NCBI RefSeq assembly: GCF_900156315.1
Contig: NZ_FTNI01000037.1
Location: forward strand, 1-64,000
Origin: Microbispora rosea
GTDB taxonomy: Bacteria > Actinomycetota > Actinomycetes > Streptosporangiales > Streptosporangiaceae
Direction of reading: 5' to 3'
DNA length: 64,000 nt
A program made the translations under genes and the position numbers. Within the stretch, counting starts at the first letter, position 1. The number at the start of each line of letters is the position of its first letter. The notes beneath the pieces were generated by a model that saw only the letters and a program-made list of their open reading frames with translations, made no database searches and had not been told where the DNA came from. Of the stretch, positions 1 through 6,909 are shown piece after piece.

Positions 1-427
1 TGTACAGCGGGAGGTTCCACGCGCCCGGCTCGGTCTTGTCCGCAAGGAAGCACAGCACCGGCTCCGACGGCCTCTCCTCGAACTCCAGCTCCGCGTAGCC
101 CGGGCCCATGCCGCGCAGGTTGCCGGAGAAGGCGTCCGACAGCAGGTCCTGGCCGGCGCCGTACAGGCCGAGCTCCTTGGCGAGGTGGGTGGTCGCCTGG
201 AAGGTGTCCCAGGCGAAGGAGTGGATCAGCCCCGCCTCCTGGCCGTAGGTGTGGGTCATGATGAGCGAGATGTCGTCGCCGCAGCTTTCCACGTGGCCGT
301 CGATGAGGAGTCCGGAGGACTTCGCCCGCTCGATCTCCCGCCGTGCCTCGGCCATCAGCCGGGGATGGACGGCGGTGTGGCCGACGAACCCCCCTGTGTC
401 CGCTTTGATGATGCTCAACGTGATCAT
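1..427 (-). CDS. Fructose-1,6-bisphosphate aldolase/phosphatase (type V FBPase), 5' part
   Basis: N-terminal 142 residues of a bifunctional aldolase/phosphatase that makes fructose-6-phosphate from triose phosphates in gluconeogenesis; the gene continues past the left edge. The protein opens MITLSIIKADTGGFVGH, with the Asp and His of the family's metal/substrate site, and then has GDDISLIMTH, the paired-Asp magnesium motif. The ATG at 427 is preceded by GGGGGTGAG at a suitable distance. Known mainly from archaea and deep-branching bacteria, it also occurs in actinomycetes. Family assignment is by recalled motifs; the C-terminal Schiff-base lysine region lies outside the window. Confidence 0.85.
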   Translation of the reverse strand, partial: MITLSIIKADTGGFVGHTAVHPRLMAEARREIERAKSSGLLIDGHVESCGDDISLIMTHTYGQEAGLIHSFAWDTFQATTHLAKELGLYGAGQDLLSDAFSGNLRGMGPGYAELEFEERPSEPVLCFLADKTEPGAWNLPLY

Positions 428-586
428 ATAGCTCACCCCCATTGCCGCTATTCAGCCTGGCTGGGGTTGCACCTACTGGTTAGGGCAGGAGGTCCCGCAA
501 CCGAGGGACATCTGTACCGAGGGCCGCCGACGGCGCAACCGTTGCACCTTGCGCTCCATCTGCTTGGGCGAAGCGGTAAGCGCCGT

Positions 587-1903
587 CTACCCCCCGTTCG
601 GGGCGCGTAGGGCGAGGATGGCCATGTCGTCGCGGCCATCGCTGGGGTGTTCGGCGATCAGCGTTTCCACAAGGTCGTGCAGGGGCTGATCGGCGTGAGC
701 GGTGGCGATGACAGCGAGACGCTCCATCCCCTCTTCGATCGGACGCTCGTGGTGTTCGATGAGTCCGTCGGTGAAGAAGATCACTATGGCGCCCGGGGGT
801 AGGCGGTGAGTGTGGTCCCGGCGTGGCTGGGCGGCGTCGACGCCGAGGGGCAGGTCAGGGTCGGCGTGCAGGTAGTGGGCCCGTTGCCCCGGGGCGATCA
901 ACAGCGGCGGGGGGTGGCCTGCGGTGCTCCACCGCAGCGTCCAGCCCTGACCTCCGGGTTCGATGCGGGCGAGGCATGCGGTGGTGACGGGGTCGTCGGT
1001 GATGCCGTGAACGGCGCGGTCGAGCTGGGCGAGGACGACGCTCGGCGCAGTGCACTGGTCGTACAGGAAGGCGCGCAGCATATTGCGAATCTGGGTCATG
1101 GCGGCGGCCGCCTGAATGTCGTGTCCGACGACGTCGCCGATAACTGCTGCACAGGCCTGGTCGGGAACCAGCATCGCGTCATACCAGTCTCCGCCGACGT
1201 TGCCGGGGACGATGGCGGGGCGGTAAGCGGCGGCAGCGTCGAACGGCTCCATGTGCTCAGGGAGCCGTGGCAGCAGGAGCCGCTGGAAGCGCTCGGCGTC
1301 ACGGCGGGTCTGCTCGTGCAGGCGGGCATCGTCGATGGCCAGACCTGCGGCGCTGGCCAGCGCGACGATCAAGGTCTCGTCACGCACGAGGAAAGGCCGT
1401 CCGTCGAGCCGCTCGGAGACGTACAGGTTCCCGTAGATCTTGCCACGGATGATGATCGGGGCTCCCAGCAGAGTGCGCATTCGTGGATGCCCGGGCGGGA
1501 AGCCTGCCGAGTCCGGGTGGGCGGAGATGTCATCGACGCGTAGCGGTTCAGGGTGGGTGATCAGGCGGCCCAGCAGGCCGCGCCCGTGGGGAAACTCCGT
1601 TCCGGCCAGTTCATCCCTTTCCCGCTCGGACAGCCCCATGGGGATGAACAGTGCGATGTTTGTGCCTTCCTCATCAAGTACGCCTAGCGCGCCATAGCGG
1701 GCGCCGACCAGGTTCATCGCGGTGGACACGATCAAACCCAGCACGACGGACAGGTCCACCTCCCGGGACAGAACGGCCTCATACAGATCGTGCAGCTGGT
1801 CCTGGGCCCGGGCCAAGGACCTGAGCTGATCGGCGATCTGTTCCAACTCGGCGCCCAGGCGCAGACGCACCTGCTGCTGTGAACTTTCCTCATTCTGCGT
1901 CAT
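587..1903 (-). CDS. GAF domain SpoIIE-type PP2C protein phosphatase
   Basis: 438-residue cytosolic Ser/Thr phosphatase of the SpoIIE/RsbU type, which normally dephosphorylates STAS anti-sigma antagonists. A coiled N-terminus (about 10-50) leads to a GAF sensor (about 55-195) and a PP2C-SpoIIE catalytic domain (about 215-435). Metal-binding acidic motifs are visible: GGDWYDA, IGDVVGHD, FFTDGLIE and a C-terminal DDMAILAL. No membrane segment. It stands alone, tail to tail with nothing; possible partners are the HATPase and STAS genes near 28.7-29.9 kb, but that link is only inference. The GAF ligand is unknown. Confidence 0.9.
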   Translation of the reverse strand: MTQNEESSQQQVRLRLGAELEQIADQLRSLARAQDQLHDLYEAVLSREVDLSVVLGLIVSTAMNLVGARYGALGVLDEEGTNIALFIPMGLSERERDELAGTEFPHGRGLLGRLITHPEPLRVDDISAHPDSAGFPPGHPRMRTLLGAPIIIRGKIYGNLYVSERLDGRPFLVRDETLIVALASAAGLAIDDARLHEQTRRDAERFQRLLLPRLPEHMEPFDAAAAYRPAIVPGNVGGDWYDAMLVPDQACAAVIGDVVGHDIQAAAAMTQIRNMLRAFLYDQCTAPSVVLAQLDRAVHGITDDPVTTACLARIEPGGQGWTLRWSTAGHPPPLLIAPGQRAHYLHADPDLPLGVDAAQPRRDHTHRLPPGAIVIFFTDGLIEHHERPIEEGMERLAVIATAHADQPLHDLVETLIAEHPSDGRDDMAILALRAPNGG

Positions 1904-2114
1904 CTTCGCCGCCCGGTGGCTAGGCGATCGGTCAAGTCGGAACTACCCGCCTGACCAGTGCCGACGCGGTTCCGGTCGGCAGCGGCGAGCTGATCGGGCT
2001 CGGTCCGGCGGCGCGGAGATTCTCCAAGCGCTCCCGCATGTTCCGGCCGCCGAGACCGATCGCCACGCGGCCGAGGAGGTTTGCCGTACGGCCGCCGAGC
2101 ACGCGGACTCGTCG

Positions 2115-3695
2115 TCAGAAGGGCCAGCCGGCGTGACGGCCCGCCTCCAGCAGCGGGATCAGCCGGAAGCACGCGTCGGAGAACCCGCCGAACTCGTGGC
2201 GGTTGCCCGAGCCGGTCGGCATCGCCGCCGCCTTGTATCCGACGAGGTTGAACCCGTACAGCGGCACATGCGACGGGACCGCGGTCGTGACCCCGTTCGC
2301 GTAGTGGCCTGTCATGGTCTGCATGTCCGAGAGGATCACCGCCCGGTCGTGCCCCTTCCAGGAGCTGCGCAGCGCGTCGGCGATCTGCGTGCCGTGGCCC
2401 ACCTCGCCGATCCGTCCGCAGAAGCGATCGACCTCGCGCAGCACCGACGCTCCCGGCCGGATCTCGTGCCGGAACGTGCCGTTCGCGAAGCCCACGAGGT
2501 CCACCTGGTCACCGCGTGCCGCCACGGCGACGCCGAACAGCGCGGCGGCCTGGACCGGCGTGACCGTCGACCGCGCGGAGACCGCGCCGGACGACATCGA
2601 CGCCGACGTGTCGACCAGCACGAGCGTCCGTCCCCGGAACGAGGGCACGTTCCGCGCGGCCAGGGTCAGCGCCGTGTCCAGCGCGTGGCCCCACCGCAGC
2701 GACGGCGCCGTCCGGTACGCCGAGTAGAAGCGGAACGGCAGCTGCCGCGACCGCGCGACCTCCTCCGGGTTGGTCAGCTTGGCAATGATCTGACCCGCGA
2801 GCTCGTCGCCGATGCCTGCCTCGTCGAAGTTGCGCAGGTTCCGGAGCAGCGCCATGTACCCCATGGAGGGAATGACCGCCGCCCAGGCCTGAGCGTCCAT
2901 CGGGCCCTGCAGCCAGCCGGCGAGCGCCTCCCAGGTGATGCCCGCGGCGGCCAGGCGGCGCGGGTCGGCCAGCACGGAGCGCCGCTCCCCGACCGGGATG
3001 GAGAGCAGCTCGGCCCGGTCGCGCAGCACCCGCAGCGACTGCGGGATCGGCTTGTCCCGGCCGTGACGCCGGTCGAGCGCGTGGGCGAACAGGTCGCCCT
3101 GCCACGGCCGGTCGCCGGCCGGGGTGGGGTGGACGAGATCGATGACGTCGCCGAAGCGGAAGCCGCGGGCATTGCTGTCGTACTTCGCCAGGGACCGCTC
3201 CGTGTAGAGCCGCTGAACGGCGTCGGCGATGCCGCGCTTCACCGGCTTCGGGATGGCCCGGCCGTGCCGCGACGTCCAGTACGCGAGTGCCTCGCCCGGC
3301 TCGTCGGCACGCTGCAGCACGGAGGCGACCAGCTCGCGGTTGCCGCCGTGCAGTCCAGCCGCCAGGCGGGCCCGTACGGCCTCCAGCGCGGCCACGACCG
3401 GCGCGGACCGCATGTTCGCCTCGCCACGCAGCCACGGCAGGAAGCAGGCCAGCCAGTCCCCGTCCTCGACGGCTACCTGGTGGACGAGGGCGCGGAAGCG
3501 CTCGTCGCGGTCGCCCGCCTTCTCATAGAAGGTGTCCTCGCCGACCATGTTGGAGACGGCGAGCAGGAACAGCTCCGACCTGGCGTCGCGGATGTAGCCG
3601 GGCGCGCCCTCGTACGTGCGGCCGGTCGGCTGCGCCTCGGTGGTCACCGGGCTGTCGGTCGTGGCCCGGGCCGTGCCACGGTTGAATCTGGCCAT
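2115..3695 (-). CDS. rsr: TROVE domain protein, bacterial Ro60 orthologue (Rsr)
   Basis: 526-residue ring-shaped RNA-binding protein. In other bacteria Rsr binds Y RNAs and works with exonucleases in rRNA maturation and RNA decay. The TROVE HEAT-repeat region spans about 20-350, followed by a vWA domain with a MIDAS starting at Asp362 (DTSASMSSG). The ATG at 3695 gives the sequence MARFNRGTA and is preceded by AAGGGG; longer readings would run into the structured RNA upstream. The 5' side (3740-4154) holds four Y-RNA-like structures on the same strand, the expected partners. No rtcB or rtcA is visible in this window, unlike the enterobacterial RNA-repair operon. Confidence 0.93.
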   Translation of the reverse strand: MARFNRGTARATTDSPVTTEAQPTGRTYEGAPGYIRDARSELFLLAVSNMVGEDTFYEKAGDRDERFRALVHQVAVEDGDWLACFLPWLRGEANMRSAPVVAALEAVRARLAAGLHGGNRELVASVLQRADEPGEALAYWTSRHGRAIPKPVKRGIADAVQRLYTERSLAKYDSNARGFRFGDVIDLVHPTPAGDRPWQGDLFAHALDRRHGRDKPIPQSLRVLRDRAELLSIPVGERRSVLADPRRLAAAGITWEALAGWLQGPMDAQAWAAVIPSMGYMALLRNLRNFDEAGIGDELAGQIIAKLTNPEEVARSRQLPFRFYSAYRTAPSLRWGHALDTALTLAARNVPSFRGRTLVLVDTSASMSSGAVSARSTVTPVQAAALFGVAVAARGDQVDLVGFANGTFRHEIRPGASVLREVDRFCGRIGEVGHGTQIADALRSSWKGHDRAVILSDMQTMTGHYANGVTTAVPSHVPLYGFNLVGYKAAAMPTGSGNRHEFGGFSDACFRLIPLLEAGRHAGWPF

Positions 3696-3739
3696 GAAAA
3701 CGGGCCCCTTCCGCGATGGGAGGAGCCCGCGTCCAGAAA

Positions 3740-3786
3740 GCGCGCCCGAGATGTGAGAGTAGGCCTCGCCTGCGCACCGGGCACGC
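3740..3786 (-). ncRNA. Y-RNA-like stem D (minimal, no tRNA-like head)
   Basis: 47-nt hairpin nearest to rsr, read on the minus strand. A 9-bp closing helix pairs GCGTGCCCG (3786-3778) with CGGGCGCGC (3748-3740). It is followed by the array's shared 5' strand motif GTGCGCA-GGC and, on the 3' strand, CATCT before the closing helix. A short GAG/CTC tip replaces the tRNA-like head. The match to structures A-C in motif and position is what supports it; as a lone hairpin in GC-rich DNA it would be weak. It could also be part of the rsr mRNA leader bound by Rsr itself. Confidence 0.5.
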
Positions 3787-3800
3787 TCTGAAGTTGTGGT

Positions 3801-3911
3801 CCCCCCGAGATCAAGGTGACGGCGGACACGCCCACCAGATGGGCGACAGCCCCATGGGTGGGGCTGCAAGGAATCGAACCTCGAAGTAACCGCTGTCGGC
3901 GCACCGGGAAG
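3801..3911 (-). ncRNA. Y RNA C with permuted tRNA-like head
   Basis: 111-nt structure on the minus strand. The closing helix is CTTCCCG/CGGGGGG (3911-3905 with 3807-3801). An internal loop follows with GTGCGCC on the 5' side and ACCTTGATCT on the 3' side. The second helix is GACAGCGG/CCGCCGTC (3897-3890 with 3825-3818), with one A.C mismatch. The head contains a T-arm (3883-3867, loop TTCGATT), a 7-bp acceptor-like hairpin CAGCCCC/GGGGCTG (3866-3847), linker TC, and a D-arm GCCC-ATCTGGT-GGGC (3844-3830). The order matches bacterial YrlA-type Y RNAs, where the Y stem takes the place of the anticodon arm. Transcript ends are not known. Confidence 0.8.
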
Positions 3912-3928
3912 TGCATATCAAGTTATGG

Positions 3929-4065
3929 CCTCCCGAGATCAGATTCGGCGACGGAATACGTAAGTGTCTTAGGCCACTAGACGACGCCGAACGAGTCGGC
4001 GGCGGGATTCGAACCCGCGTTGTTCCTTCGGTAGAGGAAGTAGCCGTTGCCTTCGCACCGGGAGG
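3929..4065 (-). ncRNA. Y RNA B with permuted tRNA-like head
   Basis: 137-nt structure on the minus strand. The closing helix is CCTCCCG/CGGGAGG (4065-4059 with 3935-3929). The loop strands are GTGCGAA and GAATCTGATCT. The second helix, GGCAACGG/CCGTCGCC (4051-4044 with 3954-3947), has the same A.C mismatch as in C. The head has a hairpin TTCCT/AGGAA (4039-4023), then a T-arm GCGGG-TTCGAAT-CCCGC (4018-4002). Next come an acceptor-like hairpin CGCCGA/TCGGCG (4001-3985), linker TC, and a D-arm GTC..GAC (3982-3966) almost identical to that of actinobacterial tRNA-Glu. Helix 2 differs from C at two compensating pairs, evidence for a selected RNA fold. Confidence 0.83.
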
Positions 4066-4082
4066 TGCATATCCAGTTGTGC

Positions 4083-4154
4083 GTTCCAGAGGTGCGCGGA
4101 CGGTGCCGGCATAGTTTCACCCGAAGAAGTAGCCGGGGCCTTCGCACCTGGAAC
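4083..4154 (-). ncRNA. Y-RNA-like stem A (no tRNA-like head)
   Basis: 72-nt first structure of the array on the minus strand. The closing helix GTTCCAG/CTGGAAC (4154-4148 with 4089-4083) has 7 perfect pairs, entirely different in sequence from those of B and C but in the same place. The 5' loop strand GTGCGAA is identical to B, and the 3' strand ends CACCT where C and B have TGATCT. Helix 2 is GGCCCCGG with CCGGCACC (4140-4133), leaving two mismatches. The tip CTACTTC-TTCGGGTGAA keeps the CTACTTC seen after helix 2 in B but has no T- or D-arm. Probably an Rsr-binding stem only. Confidence 0.6.
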
Positions 4155-4521
4155 ACCAGGAAGCCTAGCCCTCTCCGCACCTCGCCGCTTCCCATTTTTG
4201 CCATGCGAACTCGTATAGCCGGACGTATTGTCTTTTGTTTCTGCACAAGATGCGGGCCGGCCTGACATGCAGGGGACGCTGAGTAAACCGCTCGGATCAA
4301 CGAAGGCGTCATCGATCCAACGCCCCCAGCAACGGAGTCACGCAGGCCGCGGCCCTGCCCTTTGCCCAAGTGCGGCCTAATCCAGGGTGCTTCAGGAGGT
4401 TCCGCTCGCGCACTGGGGTAGCACCGTCAAGAGGCTCCTCATGCCGTCGTGACGACGGCGGCTGGGCGAAAGCACTCTGATGGCGTGGTCGCGCCGAGAT
4501 CGCACCTACCGAGGGGGGCGT
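4155..4521. other. Non-coding stretch between Y RNA array and rubrerythrin gene
   Basis: About 370 bases between divergent units. The part at 4190-4250 is unusually AT-rich for this genome, so it is the likely promoter zone for the minus-strand Y RNA-rsr unit. A TATACG hexamer (minus strand, 4217-4212) is a candidate -10, but no convincing -35 sits at 16-18 bp. On the plus side only the ribosome site of the rubrerythrin gene (GAGGGG, 4511-4516) is clear. Open frames here on the minus strand run through the RNA structures and are not credible genes. Confidence 0.4.
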
Positions 4522-5502
4522 ATGAGAAGCCGAGGTTTCGTCTGCTGGAGAGCGTGTCTCACGACTGCCGGCGTTGTCACCTTCCTCGCTGCGGGGGTCG
4601 GCAGCGCCACGGCGGCCCGCGTTCCCCATGGCGACGATATAGACCCGTCGACACGTACCAACGTCTCGAACGCGATGCAGGGCGAGGCGTTAGCACACGT
4701 GAAGTACCGCGCCTATGCCAAGCAGGCGGACAGGGAGAACCTGCCCGACGTCGCGGAGCTGTACCGGCGCACCGCGCAGACGGAGCTGCGGGAACACTTC
4801 ACCGAGCAGGCGAAGGTGATCGGCCTGGTCGGCGGCAACGCGGCCAACCTCCGCGCCAGCACCGGCGGCGAGTCCTACGAGGCGACGACGATGTACAAAG
4901 AGTTCGCCGAGCAGGCCAAGGCGGACGGCGATCGGGAAGCCGCCAGGCTCTTCTCCGAAGTCGGCCAAGACGAGGCCAATCACCGCGAGAAGTTCCTCCA
5001 GGCGGAAAAGGCCATCACCAACCGGGCGTCCCGGGCGACGATCCCGACCGACGTGCAGGCCAAGCCGGTGGAGATCCAGGCCGGCCCGCCCAAGGTCTCC
5101 TCCCGCCGGACACTTGACAACCTGCGGACGGCGATGAAGGGCGAGGCCCTCGCCTACGCCAAGTACACGCTGTACGGCGACAAGGCACGGGAGAGCGGAC
5201 AGCCCAGACTCGCCAAGCTGTTCCACCGGACGGCCGCCGTCGAGCGCACCGAGCACTTCGCCGAGCACGCGAATCTGGCCGGCGCGGTCCGCGACACCGC
5301 GACCAACCTGTGCGCGACGATCAAGGGGGAGACACACGAGGGAACGCAGATGTACCCCAATTACGCCCGCCAGGCTTCAGCGGCCGGCGACACCGAGGCG
5401 GCGAAGGTGCTCAGCGATACCGCGAAAGATGAGCTGAAGCACGCGAAGGCCTTTTCCGGCGAGGTGTCCAAGCTCGGCAAGCAGTGCGCCACACCGAGCT
5501 GA
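4522..5502 (+). CDS. Exported protein with two rubrerythrin-like ferritin domains
   Basis: 326 residues. An N-terminal signal sequence with hydrophobic core ACLTTAGVVTFLAAGVGS ends in an ATA-A type cleavage site near residue 33. Two homologous four-helix diiron domains follow (about 40-170 and 200-320). Each shows the rubrerythrin pattern: MQGEALAHVKY or MKGEALAYAKY, E-x-x-E/EH ligands (ELREHF, ERTEHF), GE-(S/T)-x-E-(A/G)-T-x-MY, and DE-x-x-H (DEANHREK, DELKHAKA). There is no rubredoxin CxxC domain. The family usually removes peroxide with electrons from rubredoxin; an exported duplicated form must use another donor or simply bind iron. Start chosen for GAGGGG five bases upstream. Confidence 0.88.
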   Translation: MRSRGFVCWRACLTTAGVVTFLAAGVGSATAARVPHGDDIDPSTRTNVSNAMQGEALAHVKYRAYAKQADRENLPDVAELYRRTAQTELREHFTEQAKVIGLVGGNAANLRASTGGESYEATTMYKEFAEQAKADGDREAARLFSEVGQDEANHREKFLQAEKAITNRASRATIPTDVQAKPVEIQAGPPKVSSRRTLDNLRTAMKGEALAYAKYTLYGDKARESGQPRLAKLFHRTAAVERTEHFAEHANLAGAVRDTATNLCATIKGETHEGTQMYPNYARQASAAGDTEAAKVLSDTAKDELKHAKAFSGEVSKLGKQCATPS

Positions 5503-5582
5503 CCGATCACAGTGCCCCACTGCGGGGGCAGACAAGGCAGACATCCTCGTCAGGGACTGCGCGACACTCCTAGGAAGCTGCG

Positions 5583-6140
5583 ATGGCCGGTTCCGAAAAC
5601 GGACGCGGGGCCGCGGCTGTTCACACCGCTCGGCACCGCGCGGATGGTACGGCGGCTCGTGCCGGCGATTACGTCTGGGCGCTCGTCCGGATCTCGATCG
5701 GCTGGGTGTTCCTCTGGGCGTTCCTGGACAAGGCCTTCGGCTGGGGCTTCAGCACCCCCGCAGACCAGGCCTGGATCAGGGGCGCGAGCCCGACGACCGG
5801 ATACCTGAAAGGCACAGCGAGAAAACCGCTCGGCGCTGTGTTCTCTCCTTTGGCCGGTTACGCGTGGGCCGACTGGCTTTTCATGATCGGCCTCTTGGGT
5901 GTCGGCGTGGCGCTCATCCTGGGGATCGGATTGCGCCTGACAGCGGTCCTGGGCGGGCTGCTGTTGCTTCTCATGTGGGCCGCCGAGCTGCCGCCCGAGC
6001 ACAACCCGTTCATGGACTACCGCCTTCTCTACACACTCGTCATAGTGGGACTGGCCCTGATCAACGCGGGGGACACTCTCGGGATCGGCAGGTGGTGGGG
6101 GAACACCGCGCTGGTCCGGCGCTATCCGTTCCTCAAGTAA
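5583..6140 (+). CDS. DoxX-family integral membrane protein
   Basis: 185 residues with four predicted membrane helices: about 30-48 (ALVRISIGWVFLWAFLDKAF), 95-125 (WLFMIGLLGVGVALILGIGL), 126-140 and 150-168. The FLDKAFGWGF segment after helix 1 and the long loop before helix 2 are typical of DoxX/DoxD-like quinol-linked membrane proteins. Actinobacterial DoxX proteins have been linked to oxidative stress defence, consistent with the rubrerythrin gene 80 bases upstream on the same strand, probably co-transcribed. The ATG at 5583 follows AGGAAG. The catalytic role is unproven and the call is at family level. Confidence 0.8.
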   Translation: MAGSENGRGAAAVHTARHRADGTAARAGDYVWALVRISIGWVFLWAFLDKAFGWGFSTPADQAWIRGASPTTGYLKGTARKPLGAVFSPLAGYAWADWLFMIGLLGVGVALILGIGLRLTAVLGGLLLLLMWAAELPPEHNPFMDYRLLYTLVIVGLALINAGDTLGIGRWWGNTALVRRYPFLK

Positions 6141-6202
6141 GCTCCGCGGCGCAGTCTCTGCGGGGATCAGTCGCGTCCTCTGGCCGGGGGCGTGGTTCTG
6201 CC

Positions 6203-6588
6203 TCACGAACGCGTGAGGCAGAACTCGTTGCCGTCGGGATCCCGCACGTGATCCAGTCCTCACGCTCGGCCTGAACCGTTGCCCCCAGCGCACACAGCCG
6301 CTTGACCTCTGCGACCGCGTCGGTGGTGCCCAGGTCGAGATGAACCCGGTTCTTGACCCGCTTGCTCTCCGGCACGAGTTGGAAGAAGATGCGCGGCAGC
6401 CTGCCGGCGGTGTGGACGAGCAGGACCGTAGGGTCGTCCTCCGGGTCGTCGACGCCCATGGAGCGCAGCCGTGCCAGCTCCTCCTCGTCGTACGGCGCGA
6501 TCTCGTAGCCGTCCAGGGCCTGCGCCCAGAATCTGGCGGTCGAAGCCGGATGAGGGCTGTCGAAGACGATGTCCTTGATGGATGCCAC
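6203..6588 (-). pseudogene. VOC/glyoxalase-like protein with 3' frameshift
   Basis: The GTG at 6588 (AAGGGAAG upstream) starts VASIKDIVFDSPHPAS and reads a single VOC domain to EREDWITCG. There the frame leaves the family pattern and would run on to 6133 with a low-complexity tail. One frame over, at about 6243-6248, the DNA encodes RDPDGNEFCLTRS followed by a stop at 6203-6205, the canonical VOC C-terminus. One missing base restores a 128-residue protein of normal length. Either a recent loss-of-function mutation or a sequencing error. Substrate unknown; related actinobacterial single-domain VOC proteins are mostly uncharacterised. Confidence 0.72.
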
Positions 6589-6909
6589 AGGACTTCCCTT
6601 CAGAAACGGATGACGTCGGAGAATGGTGAGCCGAGCCACTGGTGGGATAACCGCCGAAAATCGTAGATCAGCTGAGGAAGCTCAGGCGGCGCTCAGCTAG
6701 GAAGGCGCTCGACGAGCTGACCGCGCGCCAAAGAGGGCACCGGCAGGGCCTGGGCGCCGCCGCTCACGCCGTACTCCATCACGCGTACGCACCCGTGATC
6801 GTGGTCCGCCACTTTCCGTAGGCGACCGTGGTGTCACGGAGTGCGACATCGGCGTAGCGTGGAGGAGACGCGTCTGAGGGCCGCCCATAGGGGCGAAGGA
6901 GGGCCGCCC
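6589..6909. other. Intergenic region upstream of hydrogenase operon
   Basis: 321 bases between the divergent VOC remnant and the hydrogenase operon. The right end carries the strong ribosome site AAGGAGGG (6896-6903) for the first hydrogenase gene. I searched for a GGGAC-N4-GTCCC DosR-type box like the one at 19347 and did not see one, nor an obvious intrinsic terminator. Open frames extending the hydrogenase beta subunit upstream to 6841 have no ribosome site and are not used. Confidence 0.4.

Noticed and set aside
3929-4065. A canonical tRNA-Glu gene suggested by the D-arm and T-arm matches
   Set aside because: The T-arm precedes the D-arm on the coding strand, the acceptor strands form a closed hairpin, and there is no anticodon arm between D- and T-arms.
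3969-4369. Minus-strand open frames of about 100-130 codons over the Y RNA region
   Set aside because: No ribosome site or protein-family pattern, and the DNA is explained by RNA helices with compensating changes.
6589-6909. DosR box upstream of the hydrogenase operon
   Set aside because: No GGGAC-N4-GTCCC or one-mismatch version was found on reading the region.
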